DNA from: Verrucomicrobiia bacterium
GTDB lineage: Bacteria > Verrucomicrobiota > Verrucomicrobiia > Limisphaerales > JAEYXS01
NCBI GenBank assembly: GCA_036405135.1
Contig: DASWYF010000039.1
Coordinates: forward strand, 25,097 to 89,096
Reading direction: 5' to 3'
Length of the DNA stretch: 64,000 nt
The notes beneath the pieces are model-generated. The model worked only from the letters and a program-made list of their open reading frames with translations. It was not told the DNA's origin and did not search any database. Shown one piece after another: positions 34,101 to 43,200 of the stretch; position 1 is the stretch's first letter; each line of letters opens with the position of its first letter. Made by a program: the position numbers and the translations under genes.

Positions 34101-34592
34101 ATGTTACCACGTGGCTTCCTGATACTGCTCTGCATGGTTTTGGCTGGCTTAGGTGCATGGGCGGGAAATCGATATTACGAAAACTCAGCTCAGTTTCTGA
34201 ATGTCGGATCCCTCTCCATCGTGATGAAGTATCACAATGACGCTTACCAGCTCTCCCAAAGCAGTTTCGCTGTCCTATGCGGTTTGCTCTGCGCTGCCAT
34301 TCCGTTGTCTGCCCTGATCGCCGGGCGTTTCCGCAGCCGGGCCAATTACTTGGGGGCCTTGCTGACATCCTTGGTCATCGCCTTGGGCCTAAGCATCGCC
34401 GCCCTGCTCTTTTACCGGCACGAAATTTCGTCTGCCGGACAGAAAATTGGTGAATTTTTCGCGTTAATGCGCGACTCCAAACGGGAGATAATCTTCAATC
34501 CTCTCAACCGTTCGTTGCTGTTTGCCATCGTCGTCACCTTGATGGTGGGCGTGCTGCGAGGGTTCATCTCGCCAGTCTCTGGCAAAAAATGA
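34101..34592 (+). CDS. Hypothetical membrane protein (four predicted helices)
   Basis: The 163-residue protein has hydrophobic segments at about residues 4-22, 55-75, 82-105 and 140-158, with a loop rich in charged residues (MRDSKREIIFNP) between the third and fourth. No family is recognised. The start is ATG at 34101, 20 bases after pap, so it may share that transcript. There is no motif to suggest a function. Confidence 0.6.
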   Translation: MLPRGFLILLCMVLAGLGAWAGNRYYENSAQFLNVGSLSIVMKYHNDAYQLSQSSFAVLCGLLCAAIPLSALIAGRFRSRANYLGALLTSLVIALGLSIAALLFYRHEISSAGQKIGEFFALMRDSKREIIFNPLNRSLLFAIVVTLMVGVLRGFISPVSGKK

Positions 34593-34597
34593 ACTGA

Positions 34598-35047
34598 TTA
34601 CCAGAGGAAAGACTTCAGCTCGGCCACTTCCTTTTCATTCTCCAGCAATGTTGCACGCCATGAGATCAGCTTTCCCGCCTTTTTGAACTCCTCGCCCTTC
34701 AGAGTTAGTTGACTCCAGCTCCCAGACACCCCCAAGGGCTTGATTGCCTCTTCAATCACGATCTTATTAGGCTCACCGCTCACCCGCAACTCGATGCGCA
34801 GCTTCAAACTGTCCCGCTTCAGATTGATGCCCGTCCAACGGATGTCAAACCGCAGAGCCGCAGCCAGTTCCGGATTCTTGCGCAAATGAGCCTGATAGGC
34901 ATCCCGCTCATAAAGACTGGGAGAAAGGGAATGACGGCCCTTGTCATCCAGCAAATGAGGCAACACTTTGGTGATCCGGGCCTTGGCCGCTTCTACTTGG
35001 GAAACCCCGGACACAAACATCAAAGCTATCACAATAAACCAGCGCAT
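34598..35047 (-). CDS. Hypothetical secreted protein
   Basis: The 149-residue protein begins MRWFIVIALMFVSGVSQVEA, a clear signal peptide, and continues as a basic and beta-rich domain of about 125 residues (RFDIRWTGINLKRDSLKLRIELRVSG, KLISWRATLLENEKEVAELKSFLW). It contains no cysteine. No family is recognised, but short secreted proteins of this style are common in Verrucomicrobiota. It converges on the membrane-protein gene with five bases between stops and diverges from the response-regulator fusion upstream. Confidence 0.6.
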   Translation of the reverse strand: MRWFIVIALMFVSGVSQVEAAKARITKVLPHLLDDKGRHSLSPSLYERDAYQAHLRKNPELAAALRFDIRWTGINLKRDSLKLRIELRVSGEPNKIVIEEAIKPLGVSGSWSQLTLKGEEFKKAGKLISWRATLLENEKEVAELKSFLW

Positions 35048-35182
35048 ACGCGTCAAATTACCCCGGCCAAGGGGCCTCAGACAACCGTAAACCGCACTGG
35101 CCCAGATTTTAACACCAATTTACAGCAAAGAATACGGCTTGTTTTTCCCGCTAGAATAGGACAGTCTTGTCTTTAAATCTAC

Positions 35183-36607
35183 ATGAACACCGTGCTCCTG
35201 ATAGATGACGACCGGGTAACCCGGCACGCTCTGTCTCATCTTCTGACCAACGGAGGATGGAAAGTTCTCGAAGCTGATGACGGTGAGTCTGGCCTTCGCA
35301 TCGTCCAAGAAAGCGCGCCACAAGTGGTCATCTGCGATCTTTTGATGCCACGGTCAAACGGTTTTCAGGTCTGCCGAAGTATCCGGGAAAAAGGTCATTC
35401 GCTTCCACAGCCTAAAATCATCGTCACCACGGCCAGCAGCTACCCTACGGATCGTCTCAATGCGTTTGAAGCCGGTGCAGACGAATTCATCGTCAAACCC
35501 ATCCAGCCTGCTGGTTTAATGGCTCTCCTAGAGTCACTTACCAATCCTGGCACCGAAACCGAGATCATCCGTCGCAAGGCCGGCAAACGTTCTGTCTCCC
35601 GCCCCTCAGACACCAGTGAGCATTATAAGCCCATGATGCTCGATGATGATGGCGTGCGTGTTCGTTTCTGGGGCGTCCGCGGCTCTATCGCCACTCCCGG
35701 ACCGGACACCGCCTATTATGGCGGCAATACTACTTGCGTCGAAGTCCGGGCTGATGGTGAGATCATCGTCTTGGACGCCGGCACAGGCATCCGTCCGCTC
35801 GGCCTGAAACTCATCAATGAATTCAAAGCCCAGCCATTGCGTGCAACTATTCTTCTGACGCACACACATTGGGACCACATTCAAGGCTTCCCGTTTTTCA
35901 TCCCTGCCTATAACCCCAAAAACCAGCTCCGCATCTTGGGTTATGAAGGTGCTCGTAAAGGTCTCCAGACCACTCTTTCCAGCCAGATGGAGAGCCCCTA
36001 TTTCCCCATCAGCATGCAGGAAATGCCGGGCAACATCGAATGTCTGGAGCTCAAGGACCTTGAGTTCAACATCGGTAAGGTCAAGGTGCAGGCCAAGTTC
36101 GTGAATCACCCTGGCATCTGCGTGGGTTACAAGCTCATCACCAGCAAGGGTTCCATCGTGTTCATCCCGGATAACGAGCCCTATGCCCGGCTGAAAGCAG
36201 CTCCCGGCAAACTCGCTCCCAAAGAACACGCTGAAGCACTCGAATTCGCCCGGCAACAGGACCAGAAGCTCATCGATTTCATCCGCGGTGCCGAAGTGCT
36301 CATCATGGATTCCCAATATGACGCCACGGAATACCCGCGTCACGTCGGTTGGGGTCACACCTGCGTGGATGACACCGTTGCCTTTGCCATGACAGCAGGT
36401 GTGAAGAAACTGTTCCTCTTCCATCACGATCCCGGTCACGATGACGAGCACGTCGGCCATATGGAGGCTCAAGCCCGTGAACTCGTTCGCCGGCAGGAAG
36501 GCTCCTTGGAAGTGGAAGCAGCCCGTGAAGGTCTTATCCACGATCTTGCAGCGGCCACTTCGGCTTCAACTGGCGCCATTGCCGCTGGCAAAGTAGGGCT
36601 TGGATAG
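35183..36607 (+). CDS. Receiver domain fused to a metallo-beta-lactamase-fold hydrolase (copy 1)
   Basis: Residues 1-120 form a CheY-like receiver: LLIDDDRVTRH (acidic triad), VICDLLMP with the phosphorylatable Asp, VTTASS switch and FIVKPIQ with the conserved lysine. After a linker of about 35 residues comes an MBL-fold domain: VRFWGVRGSIATPGPDT, GGNTTCVEV, VLDAGTGIRPLG, LLTHTHWDHIQGFPFF (HxHxDH metal site), ICVGYKL, DSQYDATEYP and LFHHDPGHDDEH. The MBL part resembles cyclic-phosphodiesterase-like MBL proteins, so phosphorylation may gate a nucleotide- or phosphodiester-cleaving activity. Substrate unknown. A second, homologous gene follows 145 bases downstream. Confidence 0.88.
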   Translation: MNTVLLIDDDRVTRHALSHLLTNGGWKVLEADDGESGLRIVQESAPQVVICDLLMPRSNGFQVCRSIREKGHSLPQPKIIVTTASSYPTDRLNAFEAGADEFIVKPIQPAGLMALLESLTNPGTETEIIRRKAGKRSVSRPSDTSEHYKPMMLDDDGVRVRFWGVRGSIATPGPDTAYYGGNTTCVEVRADGEIIVLDAGTGIRPLGLKLINEFKAQPLRATILLTHTHWDHIQGFPFFIPAYNPKNQLRILGYEGARKGLQTTLSSQMESPYFPISMQEMPGNIECLELKDLEFNIGKVKVQAKFVNHPGICVGYKLITSKGSIVFIPDNEPYARLKAAPGKLAPKEHAEALEFARQQDQKLIDFIRGAEVLIMDSQYDATEYPRHVGWGHTCVDDTVAFAMTAGVKKLFLFHHDPGHDDEHVGHMEAQARELVRRQEGSLEVEAAREGLIHDLAAATSASTGAIAAGKVGLG

Positions 36608-36751
36608 GTCCACAATTTTCACCTATCCAGAGAAGTCCCGCATTGCTCTGCGTCTTTCACCAAGGTAAAACACACCTGTCACGCAACTGTCACCCCGCCT
36701 TCATGAGCGGTTTCAGCTGTGCGGCATACGGTTTGGAGACGAATTGCTGGC

Positions 36752-38119
36752 GTGAAAACCATTTTGCTCGTTGACGAAGACCATGAGCTCCGCACCACCT
36801 TGCGCGGGTGGCTGACGGAATCGGGCTGGCACGTTTTTGAAGCGGAGAATGGAGCGCTTGCCTGGCCAGTCATCCAGGAGAAACACCCGAACGTCGTCAT
36901 CTGCGATTTGCTCATGCCCCGCTGCAATGGCTTCCGCCTTTGCGGCCTCGTACGCAGCCATCCAGAGCTCAAAAATATCCGCATCATCATCTCCAGCGGT
37001 CGCGGGTATCCTGCCGACCGCGCAAATGCCATTGAAGCCGGAGCGGATGAATACCTCGTCAAGCCGGTTGAACAATACAAATTCCTCTGGCTGCTCAATC
37101 AAATTTTAGAACCAGGCTGGCAACGCAAAGTGGCCGCTCCTCCCCCCATCCCGCCAGATGCCCCCAGCGCCCCCATCCAGATTCAAACCGAAGGGATGAA
37201 GATCAAGTTTTGGGGCGTGCGCGGTTCCATACCCACACCCGGTCCCGCCACGGTCCACTATGGCGGCAATACGACCTGCGTAGAAGTCCGTGCGGATGGT
37301 GAGATCATGATTTTGGATGCAGGCTCGGGAATCCGCCCGCTGGGTCTGTCACTGATTAAAGAATTTAAAGGCCAGCCCATTCGTGTAACCCTCATGCTGT
37401 CACACACACATTGGGATCACATCCAAGGCTTTCCGTTCTTCGTTCCCGCATATAACCCGAAGAACCAGATCCGCATCTGCGGTTTCGAAGGTGCCCAGGC
37501 CGGCCTGCAAGGCATTTTGTCCTCACAAATGGAAAGCCCTTACTTTCCGGTGAGTTTGCGCCAGATGCCCGGCAATATCGTTTTTGATGAACTTCATGAA
37601 ATGAAGTTCAAGGTCGGGAAAGTAGATGCGGAAGCCGCGTTCACCAATCATCCGGGCATCTGCGTCGGCTATCGTTTGAACACCAGCTTTGGCTCGGTCG
37701 CATTCCTGCCGGATAACGAACCTTACCAACGCCTGCGCGGCGCCACTACCCAGACTGGTGCGGAAATGGCTTACGCACGCAAGATGGATGAAAAGCTTAT
37801 CAATTTCATCCGTGATGTGGATGTACTCATCATCGATTCCCAATACGATGATACGGAGTATCAGCGCCACGTCGGTTGGGGCCACGGTTGCCTGGATGAC
37901 GTGGTCAGCCTCGCGCTCATCGCGGGTGTAAAGCGCCTCTATCTCTTCCACCATGATCCCGGACACGATGATGCCCACGTCACCCGCATGGTGGAATGGG
38001 CGCGCAATCTCGTGGCCATGCACGGTGACCCGCTTGTCGTCGAAGCCGCCCGTGAAGGTGAGGAGATCGTCCTCGGCGTGCCTGAGGCAACCCCCGCCGC
38101 TGCTGCCGAACCTGCCTAG
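36752..38119 (+). CDS. Receiver domain fused to a metallo-beta-lactamase-fold hydrolase (copy 2)
   Basis: This tandem paralogue keeps the same two domains. The receiver reads LLVDEDHELRT, VICDLLMP and YLVKPVEQ; the switch position is ISSGRG. The MBL domain starts IKFWGVRGSIPTPGPAT and keeps LSHTHWDHIQGFPFF, DSQYDDTEY and LFHHDPGHDDAH. An open frame begins at 36719 with GTG, but the GTG at 36752 gives a standard receiver start (MKTILLVDEDHEL, 455 residues). The metal-binding residues are intact in both copies, so both may be active and differ in their kinase input. Confidence 0.87.
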   Translation: MKTILLVDEDHELRTTLRGWLTESGWHVFEAENGALAWPVIQEKHPNVVICDLLMPRCNGFRLCGLVRSHPELKNIRIIISSGRGYPADRANAIEAGADEYLVKPVEQYKFLWLLNQILEPGWQRKVAAPPPIPPDAPSAPIQIQTEGMKIKFWGVRGSIPTPGPATVHYGGNTTCVEVRADGEIMILDAGSGIRPLGLSLIKEFKGQPIRVTLMLSHTHWDHIQGFPFFVPAYNPKNQIRICGFEGAQAGLQGILSSQMESPYFPVSLRQMPGNIVFDELHEMKFKVGKVDAEAAFTNHPGICVGYRLNTSFGSVAFLPDNEPYQRLRGATTQTGAEMAYARKMDEKLINFIRDVDVLIIDSQYDDTEYQRHVGWGHGCLDDVVSLALIAGVKRLYLFHHDPGHDDAHVTRMVEWARNLVAMHGDPLVVEAAREGEEIVLGVPEATPAAAAEPA

Positions 38120-38219
38120 GTGACGAACAGTGGTTTGCCTGGCCTGCCTTGACGCTTCCTTCATTTGCCATTGGACATTCTTTCGTCATTAGGATTTCGT
38201 CATCACTCATTCACGCCTT

Positions 38220-38978
38220 ATGTCCTCAGGAAAATTGAACGGGAAAATCGCCGTAATCACCGGCGGCAGTCGCGGATTGGGCAAAGCCATGGCACTCGCT
38301 CTCGCCAATGAAGGAGCCCACCTGGCCCTCCTCGCCCGCGATGAAAACCGGCTTAAAGCCGTCACCGATGAAATCATGCAAGCAGGCGGCACAGCCGAAT
38401 ACTTCCTTGCCGATGTCACCGATCAATCCCAGGTGCATGCCGCAAGACAGGCAATCACCCGACGCTTCGGACAAGTGAACATTCTCATCAACAATGCAGG
38501 CATCAACATCCGCAAACCGCTGACTGAATATACGCTGGCGGAATGGCATCAGGTGATGAATGCCAACCTTACCAGCGTTTACCTCATGTGCCATGCATTC
38601 ATTCCGCATATGACCGGTCGTGGATATGGGCGCATTCTAAACATGACTTCCATGCTGAGCCACGTCGCCCTGCCCGGCCGCGTGGCGTATTGCACTTCAA
38701 AAGCAGGGTTGCTGGGTTTCACGAAGGCACTCGCACTGGAACTCTCTTCGGAAAAAATCACCGTGAACGGAATCAGCCCCGGCCCGTTTGGCACTGAAAT
38801 GAACCAAGTGATCATCCAAAACCCTGAGGCGAACCAGCAATTTCTCGATAATCTACCGGTGAATCGTTGGGGAAATGTGAAGGAAATCGGTGCGCTCGCC
38901 GTGTTCCTTTGCTCAGAGGACGCAGGCTTCATCACGGGAACCGATATGGTGATCGATGGCGGATGGACAGCCAGGTGA
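38220..38978 (+). CDS. SDR family NAD(P)-dependent oxidoreductase
   Basis: The 252-residue protein is a classical short-chain dehydrogenase: TGGSRGLGKAMA (TGxxxGxG cofactor loop), NNAGINIRKP, a catalytic serine in NMTSMLSH, and YCTSK with the catalytic Tyr and Lys, then ISPGPFGTEMN and a closing DGGWTAR. The arginine after the first beta strand (LLARDEN) favours NADP. The substrate is open: sugar acids (gluconate 5-dehydrogenase-like), ketoacyl groups and others are all possible. It lies alone, 198 bases before the WXG/FtsK operon. Confidence 0.88.
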   Translation: MSSGKLNGKIAVITGGSRGLGKAMALALANEGAHLALLARDENRLKAVTDEIMQAGGTAEYFLADVTDQSQVHAARQAITRRFGQVNILINNAGINIRKPLTEYTLAEWHQVMNANLTSVYLMCHAFIPHMTGRGYGRILNMTSMLSHVALPGRVAYCTSKAGLLGFTKALALELSSEKITVNGISPGPFGTEMNQVIIQNPEANQQFLDNLPVNRWGNVKEIGALAVFLCSEDAGFITGTDMVIDGGWTAR

Positions 38979-39015
38979 GCATCTGCATTAGACATCCACG
39001 CTCAAAAAGGCTCAC

Positions 39016-39096
39016 GTATCAAACCCTCTGAAAATCTGCGTATTATGCCTGGTTTTCACATGTCCGTATTTGATACCTCGGCCAAGGTCTGATACT
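39016..39096 (+). promoter_or_regulatory. Repeated GTATCAAA/TTTGATAC motifs upstream of the WXG/FtsK operon
   Basis: GTATCAAA at 39016-39023 and its inverse TTTGATAC at 39069-39076, with a further TCTGATAC at 39089-39096, lie 80-160 bases ahead of the first gene. This is a plausible operator or activator site for an unknown regulator; no promoter hexamers are convincing. Confidence 0.35.
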
Positions 39097-39176
39097 TTTA
39101 CTTAAAGAATCAGCATGTTCGCACTGAAAGTTGTTTCACCCTGCGGACGTGCCCAACCAAGAACGGAATACAAATC

Positions 39177-39449
39177 ATGAGCCAGGCAGTCATGGATCCG
39201 GCTGAAGTCCGACGGTTCGCCGAGGAACTGAAACGATTTAATACCGACTTGCAGAGTCGCATGTCCTCCCTTCAGGCGCGATTCACCGCTTTGGGCGATA
39301 CCTGGCAGGACCAGGAACACGAGAAGTTCTCTGCCGAGTTCCAGCAAACCCTCAAAGCGCTGCGCAAGTTCGTAGAGACCTCCAACCAGCACACCCCCTA
39401 CCTCCTCAGGAAGGCACAACGCATCGAAGAATACCTCTCCCAACGTTGA
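39177..39449 (+). CDS. WXG100-like small helical protein (first gene of FtsK operon)
   Basis: A 90-residue, all-helical protein. Two long helices flank LGDTWQDQEHEKF near residues 40-52, a WxD variant of the WXG turn of ESAT-6/CFP-10-like proteins. The following E-K-F-x-x-E-F spacing and the terminal helix (SNQHTPYLLRKAQRIEEYL) fit the WXG100 pattern. No signal peptide is present, as expected for type VII-type substrates. It starts seven bases before the coiled-coil gene. It may be exported, or act as an adaptor for the FtsK/SpoIIIE ATPase at the end of the operon (inference). Confidence 0.75.
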   Translation: MSQAVMDPAEVRRFAEELKRFNTDLQSRMSSLQARFTALGDTWQDQEHEKFSAEFQQTLKALRKFVETSNQHTPYLLRKAQRIEEYLSQR

Positions 39450-39455
39450 ACTGAA

Positions 39456-40004
39456 ATGGCTGATCGCGCACAAGTCACATCTGTTGAGGCTCTGGAGATC
39501 TTCCGGAGCCATCTCATCGTCTATGTGGAAAAACTTACGAACGCCGCGGACGATGTGACAGACGAAGTGACACGCACAAGAGTTTGGCTGGAAAATGACC
39601 GGCGGTTGCAACTTGAATCTGAATTGCGACGCCGCGCCAAAGTGCTGGAGATGGCGCAGCAGGAACTTTTCAGTTCACGCATCTCCAATCTGGAGCCGTC
39701 CACCTTGGACCGTCAGATGGCCGTGCGCAAAGCCAAGAACGCGGTAGATGAAACCATGCACAAGCTCACGGTCTTGAAGAAATGGAACCGGCAGTTCGAA
39801 AGCGAGGTCGATCCTCTAGCCAGGCAAGTGGAAAAAATGCGCACCATGCTCGGAACGGACATGACAGAAGCCGTGACTTCTCTCACCCAGATGATCACCA
39901 TCTTGGAAGCGTATGTCAGGCTTGCAGCGCCTGATGCCGGACAGGCAGCGGCTACGGCGGCCTCTCCAGATTCGGAAAACAAAGAAGGAGACACACCCTC
40001 ATGA
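39456..40004 (+). CDS. Coiled-coil protein of the WXG/FtsK operon
   Basis: A 182-residue, almost entirely helical protein with heptad-like patterning (RSHLIVYVEKLTNAADDVTDE, RRRAKVLEMAQQEL, LKKWNRQFESEVDPLARQVEK) and a disordered acidic tail AASPDSENKEGD. No catalytic motif is seen. The stop overlaps the ATG of the next gene by four bases (ATGA), so production is coupled. It may be a chaperone-like or structural part of the complex. Family not recognised. Confidence 0.65.
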   Translation: MADRAQVTSVEALEIFRSHLIVYVEKLTNAADDVTDEVTRTRVWLENDRRLQLESELRRRAKVLEMAQQELFSSRISNLEPSTLDRQMAVRKAKNAVDETMHKLTVLKKWNRQFESEVDPLARQVEKMRTMLGTDMTEAVTSLTQMITILEAYVRLAAPDAGQAAATAASPDSENKEGDTPS

Positions 40005-40213
40005 ATCTGCAATCAGACAAAGCAGTATTGATGAAAGTCTCCAAGGATATTGCGGCAAGCTGGGAACAGGCCAAAGGTTCCTGGCGTGACACCAAGAGCG
40101 GCGAGTTCGAACGGGCTTACATCGCACCCTTGCAGTCGAACATCACTGCGGCCCTCTCGGCGATCGACAAACTGGATAAACTTCTAACTAAAGTCAGGAA
40201 GGACTGTGAGTAA
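40001..40213 (+). CDS. Second small WXG-like protein of the operon
   Basis: The 70-residue helical protein MNLQSDKAVLMKVSKDIAASW... has a tryptophan turn, SWEQAKGSWRDTKSGEFERAYI, recalling the WXG motif between two helices, here with W followed by R-D. It overlaps the coiled-coil gene by four bases and the ATPase gene by eight. Two different small WXG-like proteins in one operon suggest a heterodimer like ESAT-6/CFP-10. It is too short to identify confidently by eye. Confidence 0.6.
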   Translation: MNLQSDKAVLMKVSKDIAASWEQAKGSWRDTKSGEFERAYIAPLQSNITAALSAIDKLDKLLTKVRKDCE

Positions 40214-43200
40214 ACATCTTCGGGTAACAGAAGTGCTGGAACTTCTCGCTCAGTTACAGACTACAGTTCGTGATTTCGCGACAAGGGGAAAGGCTCTGGA
40301 CCAGCAATTCCGGTTTCAAACCAGTTCCACGCGCCGTACCGGTGATGCCACCATCGCGGATTTGGAGGCCCGCCTGGCGGGCACCCTGACGGATGTGGAG
40401 AACCAGTTTCAGGCCATCAAAGAAAAACTTGAAGCACGCCACGCCGCCCGTCAGAAACGGCTCGCGCGCGCTCAGAAATCCAGTCACGGCCAGCGTCAGC
40501 AGGAGGTAAATGATTTCGAAGGCAAACAGAAATACCAGTTGCAGCGCGAACTCCTGCAGAATGAACGCCGGCTGGAAACCGGCCTGGCCAACGAAGAAAG
40601 CATTTATGCGGAGTTCACAACCAGGATGACTGAATCCTTGGGGCATTTTAATTCCCTGGATCACGCTGTTCAAAAAACATTCGGCTCGAACAAAAAATTC
40701 AATCTGCTGCTGGAGGCGGTGGCGGTTGAAAAAAGTCCTGATGCCACCTCCACGCACGAGCAAGACCTTAAAGAATTGAACGAACTGACCGACCGCACGA
40801 ACGCTGAGTTAGCCCAGTTCCAGAAACTATTCCTGCCCTCATTATTCCGCTCCCAGTCCGATCCGCTGGCCGCACAGATCGCCCAGTCCATTCTCCGGGG
40901 ACGCAAGCTGGCCGCGGCGGTCTCCAACAAATCTGCGGCGCACCACGCAGCCGAACTGCAACACATCAAGGACGTTTGCACTGCCACCACCAATTCCTTG
41001 AATGAGCATTGGTCAAGAGTCGTGGCCGAAGCCTCCTCATTGCGCGAGAAATTCACCAGGAATGTCGCTGAACGACATGCCAATGCGCTGCGCCGCAGCG
41101 AGCATCTGCTGCATAAGCAATTGCAGCAATTCAAGCAACAACATCAGGCACAGTCGGTCCTATTGCGCGAGGAAGCAGACATCAAAAAAAAGCAGCATGG
41201 TGAAAATCGCGACCTGAAAGTCGGGCAGTTTGCCAGAGACTATGAAGCTCAACGCCAGGAACTGCTTGCCTCTCTTCATAATATCCTCAAGCCGATCTAT
41301 GAACGGTTTGAAGCCCACATGGCGGTCACGAATGATAAGTCCCCGGATTGGCCGGAGCATCTGGCGACAGACTGGCAACCACCCGCAGAATTCGTCAGCG
41401 CGGCCAAATTCGCCAGCCTGGAAGTGGATGTCGATAAACTCGCAGAGGTCAACTTGGGTGAAATCAATCTCCCCCTGCCCGGTCCGGCACGATTCACCTT
41501 GCCGCTCTCGTTGAACTACCCATGGAACGGCTCCATTCTGCTCGAGACTTCGCAAACGGATGCTGAAGCGATTGATTCGTTGAACAACATCATGTTGCGT
41601 TTGCTGGAGCAGTCGCCACCGGGACGCGCGAGCTTCACTATCATTGATCCGGTGGGGCTTGGACAAAGTTTCGCCGGCATCATGCACCTCGCCGATTACG
41701 GCGATCATCTGATTAACAGTCGCATCTGGACGCAGCCGCAGCAGATCGAGAAAAAGCTCACGGAACTGAGCGAACACATGGAAAAGGTCATCCAGATGTA
41801 CCTTCGCAACGAATACGAGAGCATCACCGAGTATAACGAAAAAGCAGGTACAATCGCCGAGAAGTATCATTTTCTCGTAGTTTCAGGTTTCCCTGCCAAC
41901 TTTAGCGAACAGGCGGCCCGTCGCCTTCTCAGCATCGCAACCAGCGGTGCCCGGTGCGGAGTTTTCACGCTTATCCAATGGGATCGCCGCCAGTCTGTAC
42001 CGCATGATTTTCTGGGCGATGAATTGCGGAAAAGCAGCGTCAGCCTCACAAACAAAGGCGGCGCATTTGCCTTCTCCAACTTCAACAGTAACGGTCTCAG
42101 GCTTACCTTGGATCGTTCCCCTTCGGCAGATTTCGTCACCGAATTCATCCAGCGTGTCGGTCAATGGAATATCAACTCCAACCGCATAGAAGTACCCTTC
42201 TCGCATGTGGTGCCGCCGGAAACGGAGCAATGGTCGCTTGAGACATCCAAGGAACTGCGCGTGCCCATCGGCCGCACTGGCGCGACAAAGCTGCAGTATC
42301 TCGCCATCGGTCAAGGCACACGACAGCATGCGCTCATCGCTGGCAAAACGGGTTCCGGAAAATCCACCCTCTTCCACGTCATCATAACCAACCTCGCTCT
42401 GTGGTGCAGTCCTGAGCAGGTGGAGTTTTATCTGGTGGACTTCAAAAAAGGTGTGGAGTTCAAATGCTACGCCAGGCGCAATCTGCCGCATGCCCGCGTC
42501 ATCGCCATTGAGAGCGATCGCGAGTTCGGTCTTAGCGTCTTGCAAAAATTGGATGATGAATTGCGCCGCCGGGGCGAACTCTTCCGGAAACTCGGTGTGC
42601 AAGATGTGGCTGGCTACAGGCGCGCGGGCGGTACAGAACCCATTCCGCGTTCACTATTGTTGATCGATGAGTTTCAGGAACTGTTTGTGGAAGATGATCG
42701 TGTCTCGCAAGGTGCTGCGCTTTTGCTGGACCGTATTGTACGCCAAGGCCGTGCCTTCGGCATCCATGTCATCCTAGGGTCACAAAGCCTCGGGGGTGCT
42801 TATACCCTCGCGCGCACGACGATGGGGCAGATGGTGATCCGCATCGCCCTGCAATGTAATGAAGCAGATGCATATCTCATCATGAATGAGAACAATCCCG
42901 CTCCGCGAATGCTGACCCGCCCTGGCGAAGGCATCTACAATGACATGGCGGGATCGATGGAAGGCAACAGCCCTTTCCAAACCGTCTGGCTCTCCGACGA
43001 CATCCGGGATCATTACCTCGACAGGGTGGTCGCAATGAATCTCCTGCGGCCGAGCTCATTGCCCGCCCCCATCGTCTTTGAAGGCAATGAACCAGCCGAT
43101 GTAAAAACGAACGATTGGCTGCAACCGTTGCAGTCGGCCGGGCGCGTCACAACTCCCGCACAAGCCTCGATATGGCTCGGCACGCCAAACTCCATTAAAA

